From Spirogloea muscicola (Eukaryota > Streptophyta > Zygnematophyceae > Spirogloeales > Spirogloeaceae), in contig WELB01000094.1 in the NCBI GenBank assembly GCA_009602725.1, positions 113,232 to 146,527 on the forward strand: a stretch of 33,296 nucleotides of DNA. Direction: 5' to 3'. This document shows positions 17,603 through 27,900 of this stretch, one piece after another. Each line of letters begins with the position of its first letter. Within the stretch, counting starts at the first letter, position 1. Below the pieces are notes generated by a model. The model was not told the DNA's origin. It was given only the letters and a program-made list of their open reading frames with translations, and did no database searches. Made by a program: the position numbers and the translations under genes.

Positions 17603-18765
17603 TGTCGAGCGGCATGAACGCGGAGTCGGCGGCCATCGAGAAGCCGGCCTCCACGAGGATGCCCATGTCTCGCATCCCGGAGGTGGTCGTGGGCCGCTGT
17701 CCGCTCGCCGCCGTGGGAACAGCGCAGAACATGGGCGGCCAGCTCCCCAGGCTCGGCCCCTCGCTCGCCACATTCGCAATGCAGCACACCCTGGAGACGT
17801 GGCGGCGGCAGGCCCAGGAGCCGGTGGACGGCACTGCGGAATACCTCGTCCGGGAGGGCGTCGCTGAGGGGGAGTGCCTGGAGCCACGCCGCTGCCCCTG
17901 GGGAAGAGGCCGAGTGGAGTCGTGCGCGCCCGCGCAGGTCGGCCGCCGGGAGCTGCTGCAAGGCGGTGGTGAAGGCTGCCCTGTCCATCGAGGCCGCAAA
18001 GCGCGCTTGGACGCGCAGGTCGGCGGTGTGCGCGAGGTGCTCAAACGAGACCGCCTGGCCAGCCAGATCCGGGTGCTCCGCGAGCAGCTCCTGGTGGGCT
18101 GAGCGTAGTGACGCCTGGAAGGGCAGCACACCCGTGCTGACCTCCACCATTGCCTGCTCCAGCGCACGCCGGCCGTGGACCAGGAAGCGCTGAGATATGG
18201 AGGCGGCTGTCTGTGCCCAGCTGCCCATATACGCCGCCCTGCAGGAACGGACGACCGGGCGCAGGCCGAGACCGCTGTAGCTTAGGGGCAGCGCCGCCTG
18301 ATGAAGAGCGGCAGGCGACTGGGGAAGCCCTGGTGGCGGACCAGGGCCGCCAGGCTCGCCACCATGCCGGCGTCGAAACCCGCGTTCGCCGCCAGCGCCC
18401 CTTGGGGACGGTGGGGTGGTTCGCGCCAGGTACTGGGGCCTCTGCTCAATGACCTTGGTTAGGATGGCCATAGCCAGCTGCATGTCCTGCAGCTCGGGGA
18501 GCCGGGCTCCAGGCTGGAGGTGCTCCTCGAGGCGGGCGTGCAGCTGCCCCTCCACGAAGGACGGCGCGCCGAGGGGGAAGCCGTCTGCAGGAGTCTGGCA
18601 TCCGGGGGGCAGCGCCAGGGTGGATGGGAGGCCGCAGGGGGACCAAGCCGCGCACTTTGACGCCCGGGTGGACAGGCCGAGGGTGGCCAGCTGCAGCTCG
18701 AAGGTGACGAAGGCCGCCGCCACGTCGTCCGGAGGGCCGACAATGGTGGTGTCATTAGCAAACGT
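17603..18765 (-). pseudogene. Retrotransposon fragment: RT C-terminal part to CCHC knuckle
   Basis: Read on the minus strand it begins at TFANDTTIVGPPDDVAAAF, the reverse-transcriptase active-site block with FAND in place of F/YADD (one G-to-A change would explain it), followed by LATLGLSTRASKCAAW. The thumb/connector region follows, then RLLGLPPPRLQGVLHCECGE and HVLRCSHGGERTAAH, a C-x-C...H...C knuckle. It stops at MPLDR, before the endonuclease, where the sequence passes into the 3' tail at 17602. The long frame that spans this stretch crosses the head-to-head junction at 18765 and frameshifts; the element is dead. Confidence 0.8.
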
Positions 18766-19700
18766 AGGCAGCATGGTTGGCCCTCCGGAAGACGTGGCGG
18801 CGGCCTTCGTCTCCTTTGAGCAGCAGCTGGCCACCCTCGGCCTGTCCATCTGGGCGACAAAGTGCGCGGCTTGGTCCCCCTGCGGCCACCCATCCACCTT
18901 GGCGCTGGCCCCTGGATGCCTGACTCCTGCAGACGGCTTCACCCTCCTGGGGATCACTCTTGGCGCGCCGTCCTTCATGGAGGAGCAGCTGCGCGCCCGC
19001 CTCGAGGAGCACCTCCAGCCCGCGGCCCGCGGCCCGACTCCCCGAGCTGCAAGACGTGCAGCTGGCTCTGGCCATGCTGACCAAGGCCATTGCGCAGAGA
19101 CCCCAGTACCTGGCGCGAGCCACCCCGCCGTTCCCAGGGGCGCTAGCGGCGTACGCTGGTTTTGATGCAGGCATGGTGGCGAGCCTGGCGGCTCTGATCC
19201 ACCACCAGGGCTTCCCCCAGTCGCCTGCTGCTCTTCATCAGGCAGCGCTGCCCCTCAGCTACGGCAGTCTCAGCCTTCTCCGCTTGTTCGTTCTGCAGGG
19301 CGGCGTACCTGGGCAGCTGGGCGCAGACAGCCGCCTCCGTGTCCTAGCGCTTCTTGGTCCGGGGCCGGCGTGTGCTGGAGGTAAACAGGTGGTGGTGGAG
19401 GTAAACACGGGTGTGCCGCCCTTCCAGGCGTCGCTATGCTCAGCCCACCAGGAGCTGCTCGCGGCGCACCCGGATCTGGCAGGACAGGCAGTCTCGTTTG
19501 AGCACCTCGCGCACACCGCCGACCTGCGCGTCCAAGCGCGCTTTGCGGCTGCAATGACAGGGCAGCCTTCGCCACCACCTTGCAGGAGCTCCCGGAGGCC
19601 GACCTGCTCGTGCGCGCACGACTCCACTCGGCCTCTTCCCCAGGGGCAGCGGCGTTGCTCTTTTCCAGCTGCGAGTCACTCCGACTTGCTGCCGCTAACT
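18766..19700 (+). pseudogene. Retrotransposon fragment, head to head with the previous copy
   Basis: + strand reads SMVGPPEDVAAAFVSFEQQLATLGL, LGAPSFMEEQLRARLEEHL, LPELQDVQLALAMLTKAIAQ, then AHQELLAAHPDLAGQAVSFEHL and the stretch before the knuckle. It then jumps (about 19655) to an ORF-end-like SDLLPLTRN and stop, so knuckle and endonuclease are missing. The amino-acid sequence differs at perhaps one position in six from the minus-strand copy, so this is a separate copy and not a fresh duplication. Several frameshifts. Confidence 0.8.
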
Positions 19701-20086
19701 CGTAATTAACTCGTGAGCAATTCCTTGATCATGAAGCTCCCATCTGCTGTCTTCTCGTGCATAGGTGTGTGGTTTTTCCCACAGTCCCCGCCCCCTTGGA
19801 AGAAAGTGCTCGCCCATAGAGAAAAGATACCATGTTGTAAATGGCAGTCTGCTTCCAGGTCTCGGCAGAGTGTCGCTTTTCCTGCTTCGAGTCACTCTGA
19901 TCTGCTGTTGCTCACACGTGGATACTGAGCAATTATCTGAATATCCCTCTGCACCGTCTCGTGCTTTGTAGTGTAGTCTTTTTCGGCACCTCTTTCTTTG
20001 GCTTTGGACATTGTCCACGGTTTTTGGGCTGGCTTTGCCAGCCCCTCTTTTCTATACAAGGGACTGGCGGCCCCTGCCAACACCCT
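19701..20086 (+). mobile_element. Retrotransposon 3' tails between two ORF fragments
   Basis: 19893-19930 reads SDLLLLTRGY and a stop. It is followed by a 3'UTR (CTCTGCACCGTCTCGTG, 19940 onward) that also occurs inverted near 4690-4760, and by the hairpin tail at 20025-20045. The part 19701-19890 includes the GCTCGCCCATAGAG motif common to other tails. Confidence 0.65.
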
Positions 20087-21180
20087 TGACTCGCAGGCGC
20101 AGGCGCGCTACATGGCGGCGGTCGACCAGGCGACCTTCACGACCACGATGCAGCTCCTCCCTGCAACCGACGTGCGCGGCCATGCTCGCTGCTGTCGGCC
20201 ACCTCCCCCGGCACGGCAGCCTGGCTCTCCGCGCTCCCCCTGTATGTGGCCCTGCGGATGCCGGACGAGCTGTTCCGCACGGCCACCCATCGCCTACTGG
20301 GCCTCCCCCCTCCCTGCCTACTGGGCGTGCTGCAGTGTGAATGTGGGGAGCGGTCGACGGACCCGGCGGAGCTGGCGGCGCACATCCTCCGCTGCGCCAC
20401 TGGAGGCGAACGCACTGCTGCACACGACCTCCTGCGCGATGCCATGTTCGGCATCTTTCAGGAGGCCGGCTACACGGTGGCCCTGGAGAACTCTTCCGTT
20501 ATGCCCATCCTCGAGAGGGTCGACGGACTCCACACGCGCCATGTCGACCTGGTGGCGTCCACGCTGGGCGGTGGCGCGCTCATCATCGCCAACGTAGTCA
20601 CCACTGATGTGGTCGACCGCTCCAACCCGGGGCTCTCTGCCTCGCGGGCAGGCCATGCTGCGGCGAAGGCCGCTCGCAGCAAGGCGGCCAAGCACTCCAA
20701 CCACCAGCCTACAGATGAGTTCGTCCCCTTGGCGGTGGATGTGCACGGGGCTCTCGGGTCCCACCTGCTGGCCCGGCTTGCGCGGCGTGCTGTGTCCCGC
20801 AGGCGCGGCGAGCCGGCTGCCTTCAACGCAGCTGGCTCGTGGGCTCAGGTATACTGGATGAGATTGTCAGTGTCCCTCCAGCGGTCCATGGCCCATGCTC
20901 TACATCTGCGTGCTGGCCGTGCTCTCGCTGCGGCCTCTGGCTTTCGGCAGGGGGATATTCCGGCAGCTAGTCTGTCGGATCTGCGGCTCCTCACTCGTAA
21001 CTACTGCGTGATCCATCCTCCCCCTGTGCTGACATGACATCTTCAGGCCCCTCTGTAGCTGCTAAACGCTTGTCGGCCCCTCCGAACCCTTGTCAATTCT
21101 TTTTGGGCTGGCTTATCACAGCCCTTGCCCCCATTTGCAGTGCCACTTCTTTCTTCTCTATGGGCGAGCTTTCTCTCTTG
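20087..21180 (+). mobile_element. Most complete C-terminal part of the RLE non-LTR retrotransposon
   Basis: 5'-truncated at about QARYMAAVDQATFTT; one frameshift near 20200 joins it to an open frame that runs to 21037. That frame reads RLLGLPPPCLLGVLQCECGE, HILRCATGGERTAAHDLLRD (zinc knuckle Cys-Cys-His-Cys), then RHVDLVAS (D), VVTTDVVDRSNP (D), a Lys-rich AKAARSKAAKH, and FVPLAVDVHGALGSHL. This order of knuckle, (P)D...D...K and a terminal F.PLAV(E/D)..G block is that of the restriction-like endonuclease at the C terminus of R2/NeSL/CRE/Dualen-type LINEs, which nicks the target for reverse transcription. The frame ends LRLLTRNYCVIHPP; the 3'UTR with hairpin tail (21103-21125) follows. Confidence 0.85.
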
Positions 21181-21225
21181 GAAGAGCTCACTTCTTTCGC
21201 TTTCGAAATTTCGTGTGTTTGAAAA

Positions 21226-21400
21226 TGGCCAAGTACAAAGGGAAGCACATCTAGAGACATACATCATCTGCAGCAGATTGACCCGCTCAGTAACCACGGG
21301 TCAATACGTGAAGGTCGCTAACCGATGCCTGACTACTGGATTCTGCTACCAGCTAGAGCTCGCCCAGCTTTCTGGTGCAGAGTATTAGCCTGTAGGATAT
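21226..21400 (-). mobile_element. Retrotransposon 3' fragment, second 3'UTR type
   Basis: Minus strand from 21390 reads TLHQKAGRALAGSR before a stop; the ORF-end block (GACCCGTGGTTACTGAG) lies at about 21310-21285 and the CCAAGTACAAAG block at 21226. Same arrangement as 5576-5770, with a degenerate middle. Confidence 0.7.
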
Positions 21401-21588
21401 CCATTCTGAAATAGCTTTGGATAATGTTTTCGGAAAGAGCTTGCTTCTTGTTACTCTGATTTGCGGCGGTTGTCGGGCGAGGCGGCAGTGTCGGCCGGCC
21501 GAGGCCCGCCGGCCGTCGGCCGCCCGACGATGACGGCTCCGGCCGGGCCCTCCACGAGTCCGGCGCCCCGCAGCGACGACTGCCCGGC

Positions 21589-21847
21589 NNNNNNNNNNNN
21601 NNNNNNNNNNNNNNNNNNNNNNNNNNNNNNNNNNNNNNNNNNNNNNNNNNNNNNNNNNNNNNNNNNNNNNNNNNNNNNNNNNNNNNNNNNNNNNNNNNNN
21701 NNNNNNNNNNNNNNNNNNNNNNNNNNNNNNNNNNNNNNNNNNNNNNNNNNNNNNNNNNNNNNNNNNNNNNNNNNNNNNNNNNNNNNNNNNNNNNNNNNNN
21801 NNNNNNNNNNNNNNNNNNNNNNNNNNNNNNNNNNNNNNNNNNNNNNN
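21589..21847. other. Assembly gap (259 N)
   Basis: Run of N inside GC-rich sequence just upstream of the MED12 start; promoter and most of the leader of that gene are probably missing. Confidence 0.95.
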
Positions 21848-21848
21848 A

Positions 21849-21894
21849 GGGCGGCGGCGGCGGCGGCGACGGCGGCGGCGGCGGCGGCGGCGGG
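21849..21894 (+). repeat. (GGC)n tract upstream of the MED12 start codon
   Basis: GGC repeat with one interruption, ending ten bases before the ATG at 21904. Confidence 0.75.
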
Positions 21895-21903
21895 CCGGGA
21901 GCA

Positions 21904-24900
21904 ATGCAAGCCTTCCCGGCGCGCGGTCGACGGCCGGCGACCGGCCAGCAGCTCGCGCCGTACGAGCTCAAGTGCGACCGCGAGGCCCTCTCCGAGCGGT
22001 GAGCTAACGGAGCTAACGAAGCTTTCCGGCTTTCCGCCGTCTCCGCGGCCTTGGCCGGCGTCGCCTTGCTGCGAGCCGCGCTTCGGAAGAGCCAGAGCTC
22101 GTCCAGAGCTGGCCTTCCGCCACCATCCGGCGCCCCCTAGAGAGGGTCCAGCGAGCCGCTGTCCAGCAACAGGCGTCTGGCATTCTGCTGATGTTCCACT
22201 TGCTAGTAAGCCTACGGAAGTTAGAACGGGCAAAGGGAGAAGGAATCCTACTGGCTGGAATGCTCGAATATCAGAAGGAAATATCTCATCCGAATCGGAT
22301 GCAGTCAGTTTGTGCAATGCTGCGAAAAGTGGGACGAATCTCATTCGAAATGAGATTCAGTCACTTTGTCCAATGCTCAAGTGTAAAGCTTCGCTTGAGC
22401 ACTGGATAAACTGACTCCACTCAGTTGAGATGGGACTTGTCCATCTGATATTCGAGCAGTCCAGCCAGTAGGATACCCGTTCTCTTTGCCCATTCTAATT
22501 TCCCGTTGGCTTACTAGTAATTGAAACATCAGCCAAAAACTCGTACCCATATATTTCAGCTCAGAGGGAGCTGCCGCTGCCAGGCAGCAGGCCAGGGGAC
22601 CCTTGCTTAGCGCCATTCAGAGCCACAGCAGCTACGGCGCCATTGCTCGATGCGCAGGCACTTCAACGACCACCACCCACTTGCAGCAGAGCATGCTGGG
22701 GAGCTCGATCTGCCAGCTTGCATTGTCGGGCCACTGCTTTTCGTTGACGCCTGATTGTTGCGCCTTGCCTTGTCAGGCTGGGCCCCGCCGAGTACTACCC
22801 GCCGTCAGCTGAAGACTGCGAGGGCGTCCTGTCGAAGGAGGCTGTGCAGAGCGGCTACAAGGAGGTCATTCCGGGGATCGAGGTGACTGTCAATCGTCAT
22901 GTTGCTGGCCGTCTGCACGAGCAGGAGCAAGCCCGTGCCAATGCTGTTTTGCTCGTGGTTGCAAGCTTCAGTGGCACCCCAGCCACAGTGTGCTGGTGGC
23001 ATCTTGGGTGTCATTTACGCCTGTCACTGAGGTTTTATGATGAGGAGATCTGGTGCATGACACACTTTCATATGCCCTCGTCCGTTTGTTGCCTCTGCTG
23101 GCAATGTTGGCAATCGCAGGAGAGCATGGAGGTGGCACACACGCTAACAGGCAGCTCCTTCGCAGACATCTGGGCGGCGCACAGCATTGCCCAGTACCGT
23201 GAGGTCTGGCTGGCAGGCCTGCAGCGCAGCTATGACAGCCACACAGAGCTGCCAATTGCTACTCATTGAAGCACTCCACTTCCTCTTGTACTTTCTAATG
23301 TAAAGTTCTTGCAGTTACAGTGCCGTGCACAGGTTTAAAGTCCAGTAAGCATCTCAGATTGAGAATGTTACCGCCCTGCAGACCATCCGGCGGCAGCTCC
23401 GGGCTCTGCACGGTGTGGTACTGCGGAAGCGGAAGGCAAGTTCAGATTCTTTTGTAGAGAGCTCGGCCGAAATTGATTCGAATATGACAGTTGTGCACTG
23501 CACAGCTAAGTAACCCCTATTGTACCTCTGCTGATACACATTGCTTCATGGATTTTTTTTATCAGTTCGAGGTCCTACCAATCGATTCTGGTTGGGTCAG
23601 TTGTTGACATACGGCTGCATGATTGGAGGAGGCAGGCTGGGCAGGTATATGGTGTGCCGCTGGTTGGGCCCCTGCTCCTCAAGTCCGGCCAGTTCCCCGA
23701 GCTGAAAACATGTGGCGAAGACTTCCGCCGGAAGTGGATGGAGGTCAGCGCTTCGTGTGACCTCCCTCTCATGATTTTTCTGATGGCAGTTGTACGCCTT
23801 CTGCAACTAGCATGGACAAAGGATGCCCAGTCTTCACCAAAGTAGGCGGACCCTTTTGCCTGACTTGGACGACCTGGTACAGAAGGTTTGCCGATCTTGT
23901 AAGGATGTGTCTCTGTGGTGATAGCTCAAAGACAATGTGCAAGTCTTCAGGACTTGGCTGGGCGGAAGCGACTCCGGCAGTTGGCTGAGCACGTCCCCCA
24001 TGGCTTCCGCAAGAAGCTGCTCTTCGAGGCGCTTATTCGCCACAATGTACCGCTGCTGCGGGCGACCTGGCACATCCGCATTCTCTACTTGAATCAGGCA
24101 CGTATGGTGTACATGAGAAGCAGCTAGCACAAATTGGACCGCCTCGTTTGCTGGCTGGCAGCCGTGTCGCGCTTGTTTACAAGAGAACAAAGCAACTTCC
24201 TTGAAGCAACGTGATTAACAGCATCACTGAGGTAGGGGACACTCTTGATAAATTGTAGACACAGAACAGAGCACAGCTTCTGGATGCCGGAAACTCAAAA
24301 GCTCTGAGCATTCTAATGCTCAGGTACGACCGACGGCTCCTGGAGGAAGTGGTGGGATCACTGACAAGGCGCAGGCACGGCGAGTGGATGTCTGGACCAA
24401 GGACTTGCTAGAATATGCTCAGTCTCTGCTCGAAGAGGTTGCTGTCACAGGGTCTTTGGCCACGTTCAAGGAGACTGCGAACCCCTCTTCGAAGCTGGCA
24501 GAGGCTTCCTCGGAGGTCTTGCCAATTGATGTACAGGTGCGAGGAGCGATGCTTGCGCAAGACGCATCCATGTCAAAGGCCTGCTGTTTCGCATCATCCG
24601 TGCTAAGGAGACGAATGGCCTGTCCTGCCTTGTATAGCTCCTACTGGAGCTTGGCTAGGTCCTACCTTGGCTTGGCTCCTGATAGCACCTTGTGCTGCAG
24701 GCCAAGTGGCGGTACCTCATGCGGCTGGCACAGTGGCATTGGTCGGAAGGCTTGGTCCCATGCTCAGCAGTCCTGGACTGGATCCTCAAGCAGATGCAGG
24801 TACGAGTCGTCAGACCCAGGTCGTTATGTCTTCTCCTCTGAAAGCTTGGCAGAAATGAAGACGACCTGGTCTGCGTTCTCATGGTCAGCTGTTACTCGGC

Positions 24901-27900
24901 AACATCCATTGCAATTATTTACTTCTTATGAAAAGGTTATGTGAGGGTATTAATGGGAGGTGGAGTGCCGTGGCCGTGCTGGACGCTGCAGGACATGGAG
25001 TCCTTGCGAGTCCTGGAGGCGCTGCTGCCGGTCCTGCTGGCGCTCCTGGACTCGCTGGACGTTGTGTCCCAGCTGCATCTCCGCACCATCGTTGACGTCT
25101 GTCTCCAGTGGTTGGCCAAGTTGAGTCGAGAGCCAGTCGCCGTCGGCGCTACACATGATGCGCTGCTGGAGGCCCGAGCGTGCCTTGCAAACATCCTGCT
25201 CTACCTTTTGGTGGCCATGCCGGACTCCTTTGTGGCTCTCGACACTTTCCCGCTCTCTTCTGTGACGAGCCATATCCGCCATCAAGTGAAGCAAGTTGGC
25301 GACATGCAGGGGATTTTGTTCGACAAGATTCTCAAGAGGCAAGGGATTCACACGGAGCTTGCTGCAAGGCCTCAGATGGTGCTGTGCATTGGCAAGGAGG
25401 TGGCTGCGTCAGTAAGGTCTCGCGCCGCAGCGCTGGCTGCCGGCGTGGCACCTGGCGTCCTCCGAAGCAACGAGGGCAAGGTGGTTCAGGAGCTCCATGC
25501 CGCGTTGAGCTCCGGGAGCGTGGCGGCAGCTTGTGGGGCCCTGTTTGATGCCGCCTTCTGCAATGGCGAGCTCCTGGCAGGCTCCTGTGCAGGCCCCAGG
25601 AGCTCGACGGAGGTCAACGGGAGCAACCCGTCGGAGGTCCGCTCGCGGCGGCTGAAGGCCATGACCCATGAGCTGGCCGCCATCCATTTCCTGTGCGACT
25701 GGGCAGTCTCCAGCTCCCATCCACAACTGCAGGCCTCTGGCTGCTTGGCGAGCGGTGTCTTGCGTAAGCTCTTTGCCGTTTCGGTCTTGCGCCACCGGAG
25801 AGAGGAGCTGCATGCAGAGCAAGGCAGCATGGAGGAGGATGCCATGCACCAGCTGCTTCGCAAGTGGCTGGACTCCATGTCTGCCTCCCACCAAAACAAT
25901 AGCAGTGCCCTGCAGGTTGGTCAAGCAGAACATGATCCCTTATGCGTCGTGTTTACGCAAGCATTTGCTGGTAACACTTGTACTTGCTGACGAGTGTTGA
26001 CTTCTTTGCAATGTCTAGTAAATGCATGGATGATTTCTGTGGCTCGTTAGAAGCAGCCATCCATGGTGCCAAATTGGCGCTGACCTTTAAGAAGTTCCTG
26101 TGGCGCAGGCTCTTATGATGGAAGTGGTGCATGCGGGCTTGGTATCCCCAGCCGCTTATGTGGGCTGGCTGGTGGCGGAAGGCGTGCTGGCGCGGCAGAG
26201 GTCGCCTGCGGAGATGGCACGTGCACGCTGGCACCTGCAGCTCTTGCGCAACATGCCATGGGGCCTCCTGGGCGGTCAGCAACAGAACGAGGCCAGCAGA
26301 AGATTCATGGCAGAGCGCGAGCTTGCGCTAAGTACCTTCCAGAGTGTCGGTTCTCCATTAGCAGCAAGCGATGGTAAAGTGAAGAGAGGCAAGGCCGAGC
26401 TGCTGTTCTTGAGACAGCTGACCTGCGAGGTGCTGCAGCTCCCCTGCGCCCCTTGCTCCCAACCCACTGCAAGCGAGCTCCCGGCAGAAGCTCAGCAGGT
26501 GGACAACTTGCCACTGCCATCAAGAGCTCCGCAAAGTGACGGGGACACAGAGGTTGTCAAGGACAGTGGCTATGCCACTGCGTCAAATGACGATTGCTCT
26601 TGGTGGCTGCGAGGTGCCTCCAACTTTGACCAGATGAATGTCGAAGTCACTGGTACAGGTGAAATTGCAACATCCGCCTCTTCTCATTCCCTGGCACTGG
26701 ATGAGAAGGTGCTACAGATGCGCAGGGATGCTAGGTGGGGAGCGTCATGTAGCCACAACTGCTATGAAAATTGCTCGGCTGTCTCAAGGCTCAAGACGAT
26801 TGGGAAGGACGAGATCAAGCTCGACCAACTGCCTGTCCGCATCAAGAAGCTGAAGATGCGAGAGCGGCGCAAGCTGTCGCGGTGGCTGACTGCGGCAGTG
26901 GATGCGTCCGCCGAACGCATGGGAACACACAGATCAGGCATAGGTGATGTGATCAGTGCCGGCCTACCCGACAAATCGGACAAGATGCCGAGCAAGGCAG
27001 GCTCGGACAGGGTCAGGTTGATGAACTGCGACAGCGTCTCCGCCAAAGCCGAGGCTCGATGGGGACCGCATGAGGAGGAAGTTAACATTGTCCTGTTGCT
27101 GCTGGACAGCACTGAAGATTTTGGGGGCCTCGTCGATCTGCTGTTGCTGCTACTGAAGCAATGCGCTACTTCCTCCCAGCAACATGCAGATCAAAAAGTT
27201 GCCCTGCGCAAGTGGGACCCCATCCCCCTCCACTATCTTCTGTCCTGCTTGAGGAGGTGAGATCAATGACACCCCGTGACAGGGCAAATATGAACCCTTA
27301 TCCCAGCTATTTCTTACACGGAAAGATGACGCTTGCAATGCTATCTTCCAGAAAGATCAGATAAGATGTTGCTAGTTGCGTCGTTGATACACTATACCTT
27401 GTCCAATTCTCACCCCTTGATAGCACAGATTTAGCCATAATACATTCGTCAGACTGACTAATCGTATCTTCGCATGCAATCTATGAGGGTGCAGGTACGA
27501 GAGACATGTGGCGGCCATGGACCTGGTGCCTAGACTCTTGACCACTCTCCTCCAGCTCTCCAGCACGGCCCCGCAGCACCAGGCGAGTTGCCGGGAAGAG
27601 GTGTCTCGCCTCTGGCATGCCTACAAGCTCGTCCCGTCTGTGCAATCGTGGGAGACGTCACTGAGGACGTCCAGATGCGACTCGAAGATGGTGGCCGAGC
27701 TAAACCACTGCCAGGCGCAAGCAGAGGCAAGCGCGAGCTGCTGGCGCGGGCAGCCGGCGACCAACTGGGTTGCCGAAGCAGAGAACGGCGGCAGCGAGCA
27801 CGCAGAGCTGCCCGGGGGGAAGCTGGTGGCGTCACTGCAGGACTGTGTCCACGCTGAGCTGACCGACGAGATGCTGGGCATCCTCAGCCGCGCTCGAGAG

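Noticed and set aside
17482-18978. A single 498-codon minus-strand gene
   Set aside because: It crosses the head-to-head junction at 18765 (antisense of another copy) and the 3' tail at 17602; only the middle is retrotransposon-coding, with an altered active site.
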